From: Boswellia sacra | Lineage: Eukaryota; Streptophyta; Magnoliopsida; Sapindales; Burseraceae | Direction of reading: 5' to 3' | DNA length: 64,000 nucleotides | NCBI GenBank assembly: GCA_013180625.2 | Contig: SNVD02013683.1 | Location: 372,001 to 436,000, forward strand | In this document: in pieces, positions 1 through 9,200 of the stretch | How positions within the stretch are numbered: the first letter of the stretch is position 1 | Layout of the letters: every line of letters starts with the position of its first letter | Notes under the pieces: generated by a model | What the model was told of the DNA's origin: nothing | The model's input: only the letters and a program-made list of their open reading frames with translations | Databases searched by the model: none | Position numbers and translations under genes: made by a program

Positions 1-113
1 TCCCCGTTGTACCAAAACCCTTTCCATTGGTAGAGAACATCGGCATCCCAGTATAACTCTTTTGGAAGTTTATCGAATACTTCTTGGCTTGAAGATGACA
101 TTGTGCTTGCCAT
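1..113 (-). CDS. Cytosolic sulfotransferase, N-terminal part (runs off window)
   Basis: The minus strand opens with ATG at 113-111 and stays open to base 1, giving about 37 residues. The stretch LPKELYWDADVLYQWKGFWY matches the N-terminus of plant soluble sulfotransferases, where an LPK-type segment is followed by the aromatic G-F-W-Y motif just before the PAPS-binding loop. Family members transfer sulfate from PAPS to hydroxyl groups of flavonoids, brassinosteroids, glucosinolate precursors or jasmonates in the cytosol. The substrate cannot be told from this piece. A second Met at residue 5 could also be the start. It is divergently oriented to the sulfotransferase copy at 8260, so this was a local cluster. 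The PAPS loop and catalytic His lie beyond the window, so intactness is unknown. Confidence 0.75.
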   Translation of the reverse strand, partial: MASTMSSSSQEVFDKLPKELYWDADVLYQWKGFWYNG

Positions 114-1360
114 AACAACGAATGTTAAGGTCTAAATACCGTGTAGGTGTGGGCAATATATAATAAGCAATATGCCCCGGATTCAAAATTCCACATTAAG
201 TATCTGTCAGGAGTACTAATCGTCTTAAACATTGTTTATAGATCCCCGCCGTGCCTCTATATCTACAAGTTACTGCTTTTCTAACTCTTCTCATATCTAC
301 TGTTTGGATTATATTCTTCCAAGACATATAGATAATAGGGTTTTTTAGATTGTGATAAGGTATACAACAATGAACAATTAATGGCTTAAGCAGAGGCGGC
401 ATGGCCAGATTAAATCATTATTAGCCTCTTTTGATATGATTATTCTTTTTTGTTCTTTAATTAAAAATCGTACGGAAAAGAAAAAAAATAATACAGGTTA
501 GATGTTTCATTCAAGCCTCCCCACACACAATGTTTTGTTGTCTTTCAGATAGTGATAATAAATTCACAAAATCTATTTAGTTGACCAAAACAAAATAATT
601 TTTTAAATTTTTTAAAATATTAAAAGAGAATGGATGCATGCAGCATTACTCTATATTAAAATAACATGTTACAATTATGGTTATCGTATGTGTCATTAGG
701 AAGAATCATTTATATTCTGCCGACGTACATTCAATAAAATATGAAAATCTGAAACCGAAAATTTTTTAATCGCTACATATACAGACCGCTTGATCATTTA
801 CTGTTTAAAATTATGATCTATAAACACATGAAAATTTATACTAAACAAATATTAGTTTATAATAAATGCTTGACCCCTTAAAATAATTTTTGGTTACCTA
901 AACTCTTTTAAGAAATTACAATAAGTTAGCTAGAGACAAAATTTTAGGAAATTAATTTTAAATCTTAGGTTATCCAATTTAAGGCATATAATAACGTCCA
1001 TTTAATAATTATTATTTTTTTGTGGTTTAAATTGCAACATATGTTGCTCCAACACTTAATCATTATATCATCTTTAATTATTGGGCAAAGTAAGACAAAG
1101 AAAATAATCCACTTTCAATTGTCCATGTAAGAGTTTGGACAAATAAGGTATTCTAAAATGAATAATTCTATACACAGCCAACCACGAGGAATATTAAAAT
1201 ATTAATAATGAAATGAATGTTTCATAAATATTTTTGTGTGGAAAGTTTGTATAAAAATTATTTGAATTTATAGTGTGGATACATACACTGATCCAATGAA
1301 ATTAATTAATGGCAATGTGTTCAGCAAATTAAGCCTTATTTCCAACTATGGCCATAAGGA

Positions 1361-1925
1361 TGGTAAAAAAACCTACGGTCATGGGGACCCTTAGGAATCC
1401 AACCCGTTAAGGGTGGGAATGGAGAGTAATAATATAGGGATGGGGTAAATATATAATATCCGTTTTTAAATAGGGTGGGGATAGGGATTACACAACCTGA
1501 TTCGCCTCGCCCCGCATACCTATTAAAATTAAAAATAATTGTATTATTAAATATTACTAATGTGGAGAATAGAGAAAGAAAATGTTTGAGTTGTCGCATA
1601 TTTTTTATCAAGCATTTTGGTAGTTCATTTTATCATTTTATTTTGGATTGTTGATGATCATTTGTAACTTGTTGGAATTATGTTATTTTATATTTTGAAT
1701 TATTGATTAGCATTTAAAATTTGTTAGAATTATATTATTCTATATTTTATATTGTTGATTATCATTTAAAATTTATTAGAATTATGTTATTCTATATTTT
1801 AGATTTTTAATTATCATTGGACCTTATTAGAATTATATTATTTTTAAATGATATACTGTAAATATTATGAAATAGATTTGGGAAGGTTGGGGATGGATAC
1901 AGAGATGGAAATGACCTTTTCAATT
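1361..1925. mobile_element. Probable non-autonomous DNA transposon (hAT-type MITE-like)
   Basis: Blocks rich in GGGTGGGGATAGGG and CGCCTCGCCCCGCATACC sit at the left (1380-1525) and a GGTTGGGGATGG block at the right (1886-1900), with AT-rich tandem repeats between. This composition is typical of plant hAT MITEs with GGGG-rich ends. I could not define terminal inverted repeats or a target-site duplication, so the limits are approximate. Confidence 0.3.
1637..1845. repeat. 52-bp tandem repeat, about 4 diverged copies
   Basis: Copies start near 1637, 1689, 1741 and 1793. Each has a TATATTTT-like start, then a TTGATTATCATT-like block, then TTAGAATTATRTTATT. The spacing is constant at 52 bp. Confidence 0.75.
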
Positions 1926-1989
1926 TAGAGATTCTTTGTTACTGTTCTGCATTATTAGTTTAATGATATAAGTGGGAATGGTTCAGGAT

Positions 1990-2096
1990 TCAGGAAAGGG
2001 TCAACGCAAGGATCTTACTTCGAGGCAATCTCTGGAGTTTTCCCTTATTCGAACGGGTCCTGCAAGAAAATAGGATCTCATATTGAGCTCCAAATA
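1990..2096 (-). pseudogene. rps10: Mitochondrial rps10 exon 2 copy in the nuclear genome
   Basis: Read on the minus strand from about 2096, the frame contains FGAQYEILFSC and GKLQRL and ends at a TGA at 1992-1990. This matches the C-terminal exon of plant mitochondrial S10, a small-subunit protein of the mitoribosome. Exon 1 is not found nearby, no targeting sequence is joined to it, and the frame begins at a group II intron 3' end. It is therefore an unexpressed organelle fragment unless shown otherwise. The identification rests on recalled family sequence, with no alignment run. Confidence 0.6.
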
Positions 2097-2132
2097 TACG
2101 CTATTGGGATAGGATGGGTCCCCAAAAACTAA

Positions 2133-2166
2133 GAACCGCACGTGGGAGTTCCCCCGCACACGGCTC
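2133..2166 (-). ncRNA. Group II intron domain V hairpin (rps10 intron remnant)
   Basis: The minus strand begins GAGCCGTGTGCGGGGGAACT and continues CCCACGTGCGGTTC. It folds as the 34-nt domain V hairpin: stem GAGCCG/CGGTTC and a GC-rich upper stem. The sequence is canonical for plant mitochondrial group II introns. In the nucleus it should not be active. Confidence 0.75.
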
Positions 2167-2242
2167 AAATGGCGAAATCCCTTTCCTTGGCGATTGGTAA
2201 GCGCTTTGCTGCAGCCAAGCTTACTGCTAGCCTATCCGCAAC

Positions 2243-2400
2243 AAGCTCAAGAATATCAACTCAAAGAACTTGATATTATTCCAATCAATTATTTCGGGAA
2301 TTGCGTGCGCGTACTCTGACAAATGGGAAGGCTTTTGGTACACTGGCCAACTTTGGAAAGGTATATTAGCCTTTCAGAAAGTTAGAGACGATTTAAAGCA
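2243..2400 (+). pseudogene. Sulfotransferase N-terminal remnant
   Basis: One frame over about 2316-2390 reads KWEGFWYTGQLWKGILAFQ. It matches the N-terminal G-F-W-Y ... G-x-L-A-F-Q segment of plant sulfotransferases and the equivalent residues of the copy at 8260 (WDGFWY ... GMLAFQ). Upstream in another frame LKELDIIP may be the decayed N-terminal segment. Everything after the LAFQ motif, including the PAPS loop, is missing. It looks like a third, very short relic of the sulfotransferase cluster. Confidence 0.55.
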
Positions 2401-2791
2401 TCGATTGAAAGGACAATTGGATATCTAAATGAAATAAAATTATCAAAATGAGATTATTGGTTCTATGGTTAAACTAGAGCAACTGACAATGCGTCTACTG
2501 CCTCCTATCAAAAGCTGGACAGAGTTTGCGGGTTCTCAGCATGCTAAGTATGCCATGGGACGGACCCAGCTGGCTTTCCTTTTCTAGCAGAGATGACTCA
2601 GAACATCTATATATATCCTTTGCCAAATTAACCTAACATGGATCTCAAATGAACATTATTGTTGATGATCTTCAAGTCTAAGACTTGATTTTTGCCTCTC
2701 ATGTAGCTTTCTTCTATTGTTGTTACATACATCATGAGGGGACCAAGGGGTGCTGCAAATTCTGTATTCGTTAAAGTTAAAATTGAACCAT
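2401..2791. other. Intergenic, nothing recognised
   Basis: There is no coding exon, RNA gene or repeat family I can name between the sulfotransferase remnant and the Copia insertion. Confidence 0.6.
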
Positions 2792-2796
2792 ATTTA

Positions 2797-3355
2797 TGTT
2801 AAGTGTGGCTCATATGCAAGTGGGAGAGAGATCCCACATTGGTTAAGTTACAAAGCATAAGTCTCATATGGGCTTATAAAAGGAGGTCATATGGGAGAAG
2901 TCATGTGTCCCATTAGAAATTCTCATCCACCCTCTTTATTTGTAAGGTCTCACATATAAGACCTCATAGTTTAAGGGCCTTTCATTAAACACCTTAAAGT
3001 TTGTAATATTTGCTTTTTTCCTTTTGTTTTTGGGTATTTGTAGTATTGCCCAATTGTTTGGATAATTACAGTTTGGTCCAACTATTTGGGTAATTGCAGT
3101 TTGTCCCAATAGTTGTGGTATTTGTATTGTGGTCCAAAAGTTTGTAGTTCTCTTTGAAGATAGTGGAAAGTTTCTTCAGCGGCGCTCGAGGACGTAGGTA
3201 TTTATACCGAACCTCGTTAAATCTTGGTGTTATTTCTATTTCTACATTGTGGTTGATTGGTTGCCTCTTTAGTTGCTATTATATTCAATTATTTAGCATA
3301 ATTTGTGTTGTGTACTTGGTTGTTCTGTTGGTTATCGCTTCTGTTGTGCATAACA
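2797..3355 (+). repeat. 5' LTR of the Tork-type element
   Basis: It starts TGTTAAGTGTGGCTCATATG and ends GTTGTGCATAACA. It is the same length as the 3' LTR and highly similar to it. Confidence 0.93.
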
Positions 3356-3356
3356 A

Positions 3357-3370
3357 TTAGTATCAGAGCC
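3357..3370 (+). promoter_or_regulatory. Primer-binding site (initiator Met-tRNA)
   Basis: TTAGTATCAGAGCC lies one base after the LTR. It resembles the usual TGGTATCAGAGCC with a changed second base. Confidence 0.8.
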
Positions 3371-3520
3371 GAAAGTTTTGGGTAGTTAGTGACTATTTCA
3401 TTGAAGCACTTATTACTGTTCTGGGCTGTTGATTTTGAATTGCTAGTTGTTGAATATAATAGTTTGTTGGAGCTTGATTATTGGTGATTTGTGTATCGAG
3501 CTTATTTGTGAGAGGTAGTA

Positions 3521-6500
3521 ATGGCTTCATAGTCAACTGCACCTGAGAAGACAATGACTGTGACAAATGCAAAAATAGATGTTGAAAAATTTGATGGCCG
3601 AAATAATTTTGGCTTATGGCAGAGTGAGGTGTTGGATGGGTTGTATCAGCAGGATTTGGATATTGTTCTGGAAGAAACAAAACCAGAAGATATTAGTGCA
3701 AGAGATTGGGACAGCTGAATATAAAAGCTTGTGGGTTGATTCGCTCTTGCTTGTGTAAAGAACAAAAGTACCCATTCACTAAGGAGACATCTGCAAACAA
3801 ATTGTGGAAGGCGCTGGAAAACAAATATATGAAGAAAAGCAATGAGAATTGGTTGTATCTATTGAAGAAATTGTTCCGTCTCCAGTTGAAACCAGGTACA
3901 AGCATCAGTTCTCACATTGATGAGTTTAATAAGTTAATTGCTGATTTGTTAAACTTAGATGAAACCTTCAAAGATGAAATTAAAGCTATGCTATTGATTG
4001 GCTCACTTCCGGATGAATTAGATCATTTGTGCATTACTCTTATCCATGGAAAAAATAAACTGTCTTTTGAAGAAGTTTGTTCTGTTTTGTTGAATTATGA
4101 AATTCGTAAGCAAGATCAAATGGAACATAGGGATGAGTCAGTAGATGCATTAACAGTGAGAGGGCGTAGTCAAAGTAGGAAACCAGGAAAAAGGAGAAAA
4201 TCTTGGTCGAGGGGTAGATTAGGAAAATATGAGTGTGCCTTTTATCGTGAGAAAGGGCATTGGAAGAAAGATTGTCCTAAGTTGCAAAAGAAAGATAAGG
4301 GCAAGACTGTTTCTGATGCATGTGTTATTGAGTGTGAGGATGATAGTGAGTCAGATATATATCTAGCTGGTCACCTATCCACTTCTGGTTCTGATGAGTT
4401 GATTATGGATTCGGGTTGTACTTATCATATGTGTCCACATAGAGATTGGTTCTTTCAGTTTGAAGAGCTTGATTGTGGAGTTGTGTATATGGGCAATGAT
4501 GATATTTGCCATATTGCTGGGATAGGTTCGATCCGTTTGAGGAATCATGATGGACTGACTAGAGTTCTGACAGATGTTCGGTATGTACCGAAGTTGAAGA
4601 AGAATCTCATCTCTTTGGGAGCCTTAAAATCTAAAGGCTGTGGTATATCTATTCGAGATGGTATTCTGAGGGTCACTTCAGGCGCTCTTGTGGTATTGAA
4701 AGGTACTAGGAGGAACAACTTGTATTACTATAATGGTAATACGGTTATTGGATCAGCTGCTATGGTTTCTGATAATGATGCAGATTCAGAGATCACGAGA
4801 CTGTGGCATATGCGTTTGGGACATGCAGGTGAGAAAGCCTTATTCAGTTTGGTGAAGCGAGGCTTATTGAAAGGTGCAAAGACCTGCAAGCTAGATTTCT
4901 GTGAGCATTGTGTTCTAGGAAAGTAGAAGAGAGTGAAATTTGACACCGCTATTCATAATACCAAGGGTATTCTTGATTATGTTCACTCAGATGTGTGGGG
5001 ACCTACCAAAACAACATCGATGGGAGGTAGGCACTACTTTGTTACTTTTGTTGATGACTTTTCCAGAAGAACTTGGGTGTACTGTTTGAAATCAAAAGAT
5101 GATGTACTTGGTGTTTTCCTTAAGTGGAAAAAGATGATTGAGACACAGACTGGCAAGAAGATCAAACATCTCAGAACAGACAATGGTGGTGAGTATTATA
5201 GTAATCAACTTTTGAAATTGTGTCGAGATGAAGGTATTGTACGTCATTTTACTGTTAGAGGTACACCGCAGCAGAATGGGGTGGCAGAACGCATGAACCG
5301 TACATTGCTGGAGAAAGTTCGGTGTATGTTGTCCAATGCTGGGTTGGGCAAGGAATTTTGGGCTGAGGCTGTGACTTATACGTGTCATCTCATTAATCGT
5401 CTACCATCAGCTGCTATTGGTGATAAAACTCCATTGAAGGTATGGTCTGGACAACTTGTTTTTTATTATGATTCTTTACATGTTTTTGGTTCTCCTGTAT
5501 ATTATCATGTGAAAGAATCTAAGTTGGATCCTAGAGCCAAGAAAGCGATTTTCTTGAGATTTGCTTCAGGAGTAAAAGGATATCGTCTTTGGTGTCCTAG
5601 TTCGAGGAAGATTGTATCCAGCAGAGATGTGACATTTGATGAGTCTTCAATGTTGAAGAAATCAGAAAACCAGACAAAGGTGAATGGTACTCCACAGCAG
5701 GTGGAGCATATTCAGCAGCAGGTAGAGTTTGAAATGACGACATTGAACCCAGTTAGATCTGTTAAGACAGATGTTGGTACTCCTATGACAGAGGAGGATT
5801 TGGGAGATGATGGTTAGGGTTCTACTCAGGAACCTCAACAGCAACAAGAATCTATTGCAGTTAATAGGCCAAGACGTGAGATTCGCAAACCTGCTCGATT
5901 TGCTGATATGGTGGCCTATGCACTTCCAATTGTAGATGCTGATGTTCCTTCCACTTATAGAGAGGCAGCCAGATGTTCTGAAGTTGATGAGTGGAAGACA
6001 GCTATGAGCGAAGAGATGCAGTCTCTTCAGAAGAATGAAACTTGGGAGCTAGCTCAACTACCGAAGGGTAAAAAGGTAATTGGGTGCAAATGGGTATATG
6101 CAAAGAAAGATGGATTTTCTGACAAGAATGACGTCCGCTACAAGGCAAGGTTGGTAGCTAAAGGCTACGCTCAGAGGGAAGGAATTGACTACAATAAGGT
6201 ATTTTCTCCAGTTGTGAAACATTCTTCCATTAGAATTTTGTTGGCCTTGGTAGCTCAGATGAATATGGAACTAGTTCAATTGGATGTAAAAACTGCATTT
6301 TTACATGGTGACTTGGAAGAGGAAATCTATATGACCCAGCCAGAGGGATTCAGAGTTGCTGGTAAGGAAAATTTAGTTTGTAAACTGAAAAGATCGCTTT
6401 ATGGTTTGAAGCAATCTCCCAGACAGTGGTATAAGCGATTTGATTGGTTTATGATGGGTCAGAGGTACACAAGAAGCAAATTTGATAATTGTGTGTATTT

Positions 6501-6760
6501 TCAAGGCTACATGATGGTTCTTTCATTTATCTACTCTTGTATGTTGATGATATGTTGATAGCTTCGACGAATGTCGAAGAAATTGCAAAGTTGAAGACTC
6601 AGTTGAATCGAGAGTTTGAGATGAAAGATTTGGGTGAAGCTAAGAAGATTCTAGGCATGGAGATTAGCAGAGATAGAGGGAGAAGCAAGATTTGTTTGAC
6701 TCAGAAGCAGTATCTAAAGAAGGTATTACAGCGGTTTAGCATATTCGCCAAGGTGAAGAT
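3521..6760 (+). pseudogene. Broken Copia gag-pol polyprotein (Tork type)
   Basis: Gag begins at ATG 3521, with VEKFDGRNNFGLW typical of Tnt1/Tork Gag. Its fourth codon is already TAG. A frameshift near 3705 moves reading to the frame used from 3706. The CCHC zinc knuckle at 4234-4275 has Tyr in place of the second Cys. Protease DSG is at 4408-4416. The HHCC integrase zinc domain follows, then a TAG at 4924-4926. The integrase catalytic triad is at 4990, 5179 and 5287 (DD35E). Another TAG is at 5815-5817. RT carries QLDVKTAFLHG and, after a frameshift near 6510-6520, YVDD at 6540-6551. The frame ends at 6767, just after QRFSI, with no RNase H. No functional polyprotein can be made. Confidence 0.9.
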
Positions 6761-6761
6761 T
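6748..6761 (+). promoter_or_regulatory. Polypurine tract of the Tork-type element
   Basis: CCAAGGTGAAGATT directly precedes the 3' LTR. It is the usual Copia position for plus-strand priming. It survives although the RNase H region just before it is gone. Confidence 0.7.
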
Positions 6762-7320
6762 TGTTGAGTGTGGCTCATATGCAAGTGGGAGAGAAATCCC
6801 ACATTGGTTAAGTTACAAAGCATAAGTCTCATATGGGCTTATAAAAGGAAGCCATATGGGAGAAGTTATGTGTCCCATTGGAAATTCTCATCCACCATCT
6901 CTATTTGTAAGGTCTCACATATAAGACCTCATAGTTTAAGGGCCTTTCATTAAGCACCTTAAAGTTTGTAATATTTGCTTTTTCCCTTTTGTTTTTGGGT
7001 ATTTATAGTATTGCCCAATTGTTTGGGTAATTACAATTTGATCCAACTATTTGGGTAATTACAGTTTGACCAAATAGTTGTGGTATTTGTATTGTGGCCC
7101 AAAAGTTTGTAGTTCTCTTTGAAGATAGTGGAAAGTTTCTCCAGCGGCGCCCGAGGACGTAGATATTTATACCGAACCTCGTTAAATCTTGGTGTTATTT
7201 CTATTTCTGTATTGTGGTTTATTGGTTGCCTCTTTAGTTGCTATTATATTCAATTATCTAGCATAATTTGTGTTGTGCACTTGATTGTTCTGTTGGTTAT
7301 CGCTTCCGCTGTGCATAACA
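6762..7320 (+). repeat. 3' LTR of the Tork-type element
   Basis: 559 bp, TGTTGAGTGTGGCTCATATG to GCTGTGCATAACA, followed by TSD copy ATTTA at 7321-7325. Confidence 0.93.
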
Positions 7321-7325
7321 ATTTA

Positions 7326-8259
7326 ATATATCATATTTAACCTCACAAGCCTCATTTTCTTTGTACTTTTAGCCTAGAGATGGCGATCAGTTTGATGTAT
7401 GCTCTCTTCTACTTTCTGCTCCTCTCTTATCTTTCAGTTGGTTGTTAATATTAATTAAAAAACCTAATAATTATGCGTCGAGTATTTGGTTGTTTTGATC
7501 TAATAACGTCCTCATCAATCGCGTCATATCTACCGCCCCCTTGGATCATATATAATTATTGTTAAGTTCAGCAGATAAACTCTCTTTTCGAGTATTAGTA
7601 CTGCTCCACTGCAATAGAAAAAATATTGTGATTCTAATTCATCCATATCTGGGTATATGTAGGTGATTTTAATGTTGCTTATGCAAAGAACGGTAGTTGT
7701 GCTCAGTCTAAGATCTCTTGTTTAGAATTTAAAACATCAATGAACGATGAGTGCTGCAATCATATTTAACAAAATTAATAAAGTCAAGCTAAATCATTTA
7801 GATCGATCCACGAGTAACATAATATAGAATGCCTTGAAGGATGCAATGGCACAAAAATTAAATATAACGTTGCTCAGGGTTCCTTTAATTTCTCAATTTG
7901 CTTTCAGTCAAATTTTCCTAATTAAACTGGGTCATCAAATTAAGTTCATCCTGCATATAATCTACTCAATTAATTTCATATATTAATAGTAGTAGTTGGG
8001 TCAAGACAGAAATCTAATGTTTGCAGTATTTTACTCTAGGGGCTGCGGAGATAGTTTATGGTTTTGGGCCCTTTTAAAGTTGTTTCCAGGGTTTATTGCC
8101 AGGTTTTAATTATTTCAGATATTGAAGCTAGCATTAAAGCCACTAGAGGTGTACTCGTCCAAAACTCTACCCATTGTCCATTTGTAGATATAAATGCATG
8201 TGCTTGTTTGTCTGTGTTTTTGGAATTGTTAAGCCTAGCTAGCTAGCCTGTCCTCATGC
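7326..8259. other. Upstream region of the sulfotransferase
   Basis: AT-rich, with no clear gene. A 22-codon hydrophobic ORF begins at ATG 7380. No convincing TATA box for the gene at 8260 could be singled out among many AT-rich candidates. Confidence 0.5.
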
Positions 8260-9200
8260 ATGGCAACCGAAAGTTCAATGGTGAAGCAAGAAGAACTTGA
8301 TCAACTTCCCAAGTCAGTGGTCTGGGACTCCCGCTTACTTTACCAATGGGATGGATTTTGGTATAGCGCGGAAGTCATACAAGGTATGCTAGCCTTCCAA
8401 TCTGATTTTCAGCCACGTAGTGACGATGTTATCTTGGCTTCCTCTATGAAAACAGGAACCACATGGCTCAAGGCCCTTTGTGTTTGCATCATGGGAGATG
8501 AGGATCATGATCAGCTTCAGGTGAAAAACCCTCATGAGCATATAAATGTATTAGAATATGAAATATATAAAAATAATCCACATCCGGATCTCTCAGGTAT
8601 GCCATCTCCTAGACTCTTTCACACTCATTTGCCTTACAGTGCCTTACCGGATTCAATCAAGAACTCAGAGTGCAAGATTGTACACATAGCCCGAAACCCT
8701 AAGGACACTTTTGTGTCATTTTGGCACTATCTCAACAAAGTGTTTGGAGCCAACCAAGAATCATATCCATTCAAGAAAGCGTATGCCGACTTCTGTAAAG
8801 GAGTTCATTTCTTCGGACCATATCTTGATCACGCTTTACAGTATTGGTCAGAGAGTTTAAAGATGCCTCACAGGATTCTGTTCCTCAAGTATGAAGAGCT
8901 CAAGAAGGACCCAAAGGAGAGGTGAAAAAGCTAGCTTCATTTCTCGGACGACCGTTTGTTAACGAAGATGAGGTGGATAAAGTGTTGTGGAGATCAAGCT
9001 TGGACAGGCTCAAGAACTTGGAGGTAAACAAAAATGGAGTGGTTTTCCAAACAAAGATACCCAATAGCTCATTTTTCAGGCTCGGTGTGGTGGGGGATTG
9101 GAAGAACTACTTTACACCTGAAATGGAGCAGAGTCTGGACGAGATTACACGAATGAAACTAGAAGGGTCTGGCCTTAACTTTGAGACAAACAAGGTTTAA
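8260..9200 (+). pseudogene. Cytosolic sulfotransferase (flavonol-sulfotransferase-like), single exon with frameshift
   Basis: Plant soluble sulfotransferase, which uses PAPS to sulfate a small hydroxylated acceptor in the cytosol. It starts at ATG 8260 and has no introns. Visible motifs: WDGFWY near residue 30, the PAPS phosphate-binding loop KTGTTWLK near residues 64-71, the catalytic-His segment HTHLPYSALP, the 3'-phosphate motif RNPKDTFVSFWH near residue 145, and C-terminal RLGVVGDWKNYFTPEM. The last usually begins R-K-G, so the Lys is replaced by Leu here. The frame breaks at about 8916, in the AAAGGAGAGG run after EELKKDPK, where TGA follows. Homology resumes one frame over from 8922 to TAA at 9200. 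Joined length would be about 313 residues, close to the family norm. It is most simply a recent pseudogene, but a sequencing error in the G-rich run cannot be excluded. Confidence 0.85.

Larger units (their letters stand above)
114..1989. other. AT-rich intergenic region, no gene seen
   Basis: No protein-coding exon is recognisable. The region is the upstream side of the minus-strand sulfotransferase at base 113 and contains G-rich repeat DNA (about 1361-1920) with a 52-bp tandem array. Small ORFs at 196-402 and 1336-1611 show no family signature. Confidence 0.6.
1990..2266 (-). other. Nuclear insertion of mitochondrial DNA (NUMT): rps10 exon 2 and intron 3' end
   Basis: The minus strand reads, in order, a group II intron domain V hairpin (2166-2133), a short linker ending the intron, and an open frame matching the end of plant mitochondrial ribosomal protein S10. 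Both parts are what the plant mitochondrial rps10 locus contains, in the right order and orientation. The intron is still present in the DNA, so this arrived as mitochondrial DNA rather than as a processed mRNA copy. The left limit is the rps10 stop. The right limit is uncertain and may reach about 2266. Confidence 0.65.
2797..7320 (+). mobile_element. Copia LTR retrotransposon, Tnt1/Tork type, RNase H deleted
   Basis: Two 559-bp LTRs (2797-3355 and 6762-7320) begin TGTTA and end TAACA. They are flanked by the same 5-bp target-site duplication ATTTA (2792-2796 and 7321-7325). A primer-binding site complementary to initiator Met-tRNA follows the left LTR. Inside lies a gag-protease-integrase-reverse transcriptase frame in Copia order on the plus strand. 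The interior jumps from the end of the RT domain (about 6740) straight to the polypurine tract, so RNase H is missing. Stops and frameshifts also disable the frame. It landed between two sulfotransferase copies. Confidence 0.92.
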
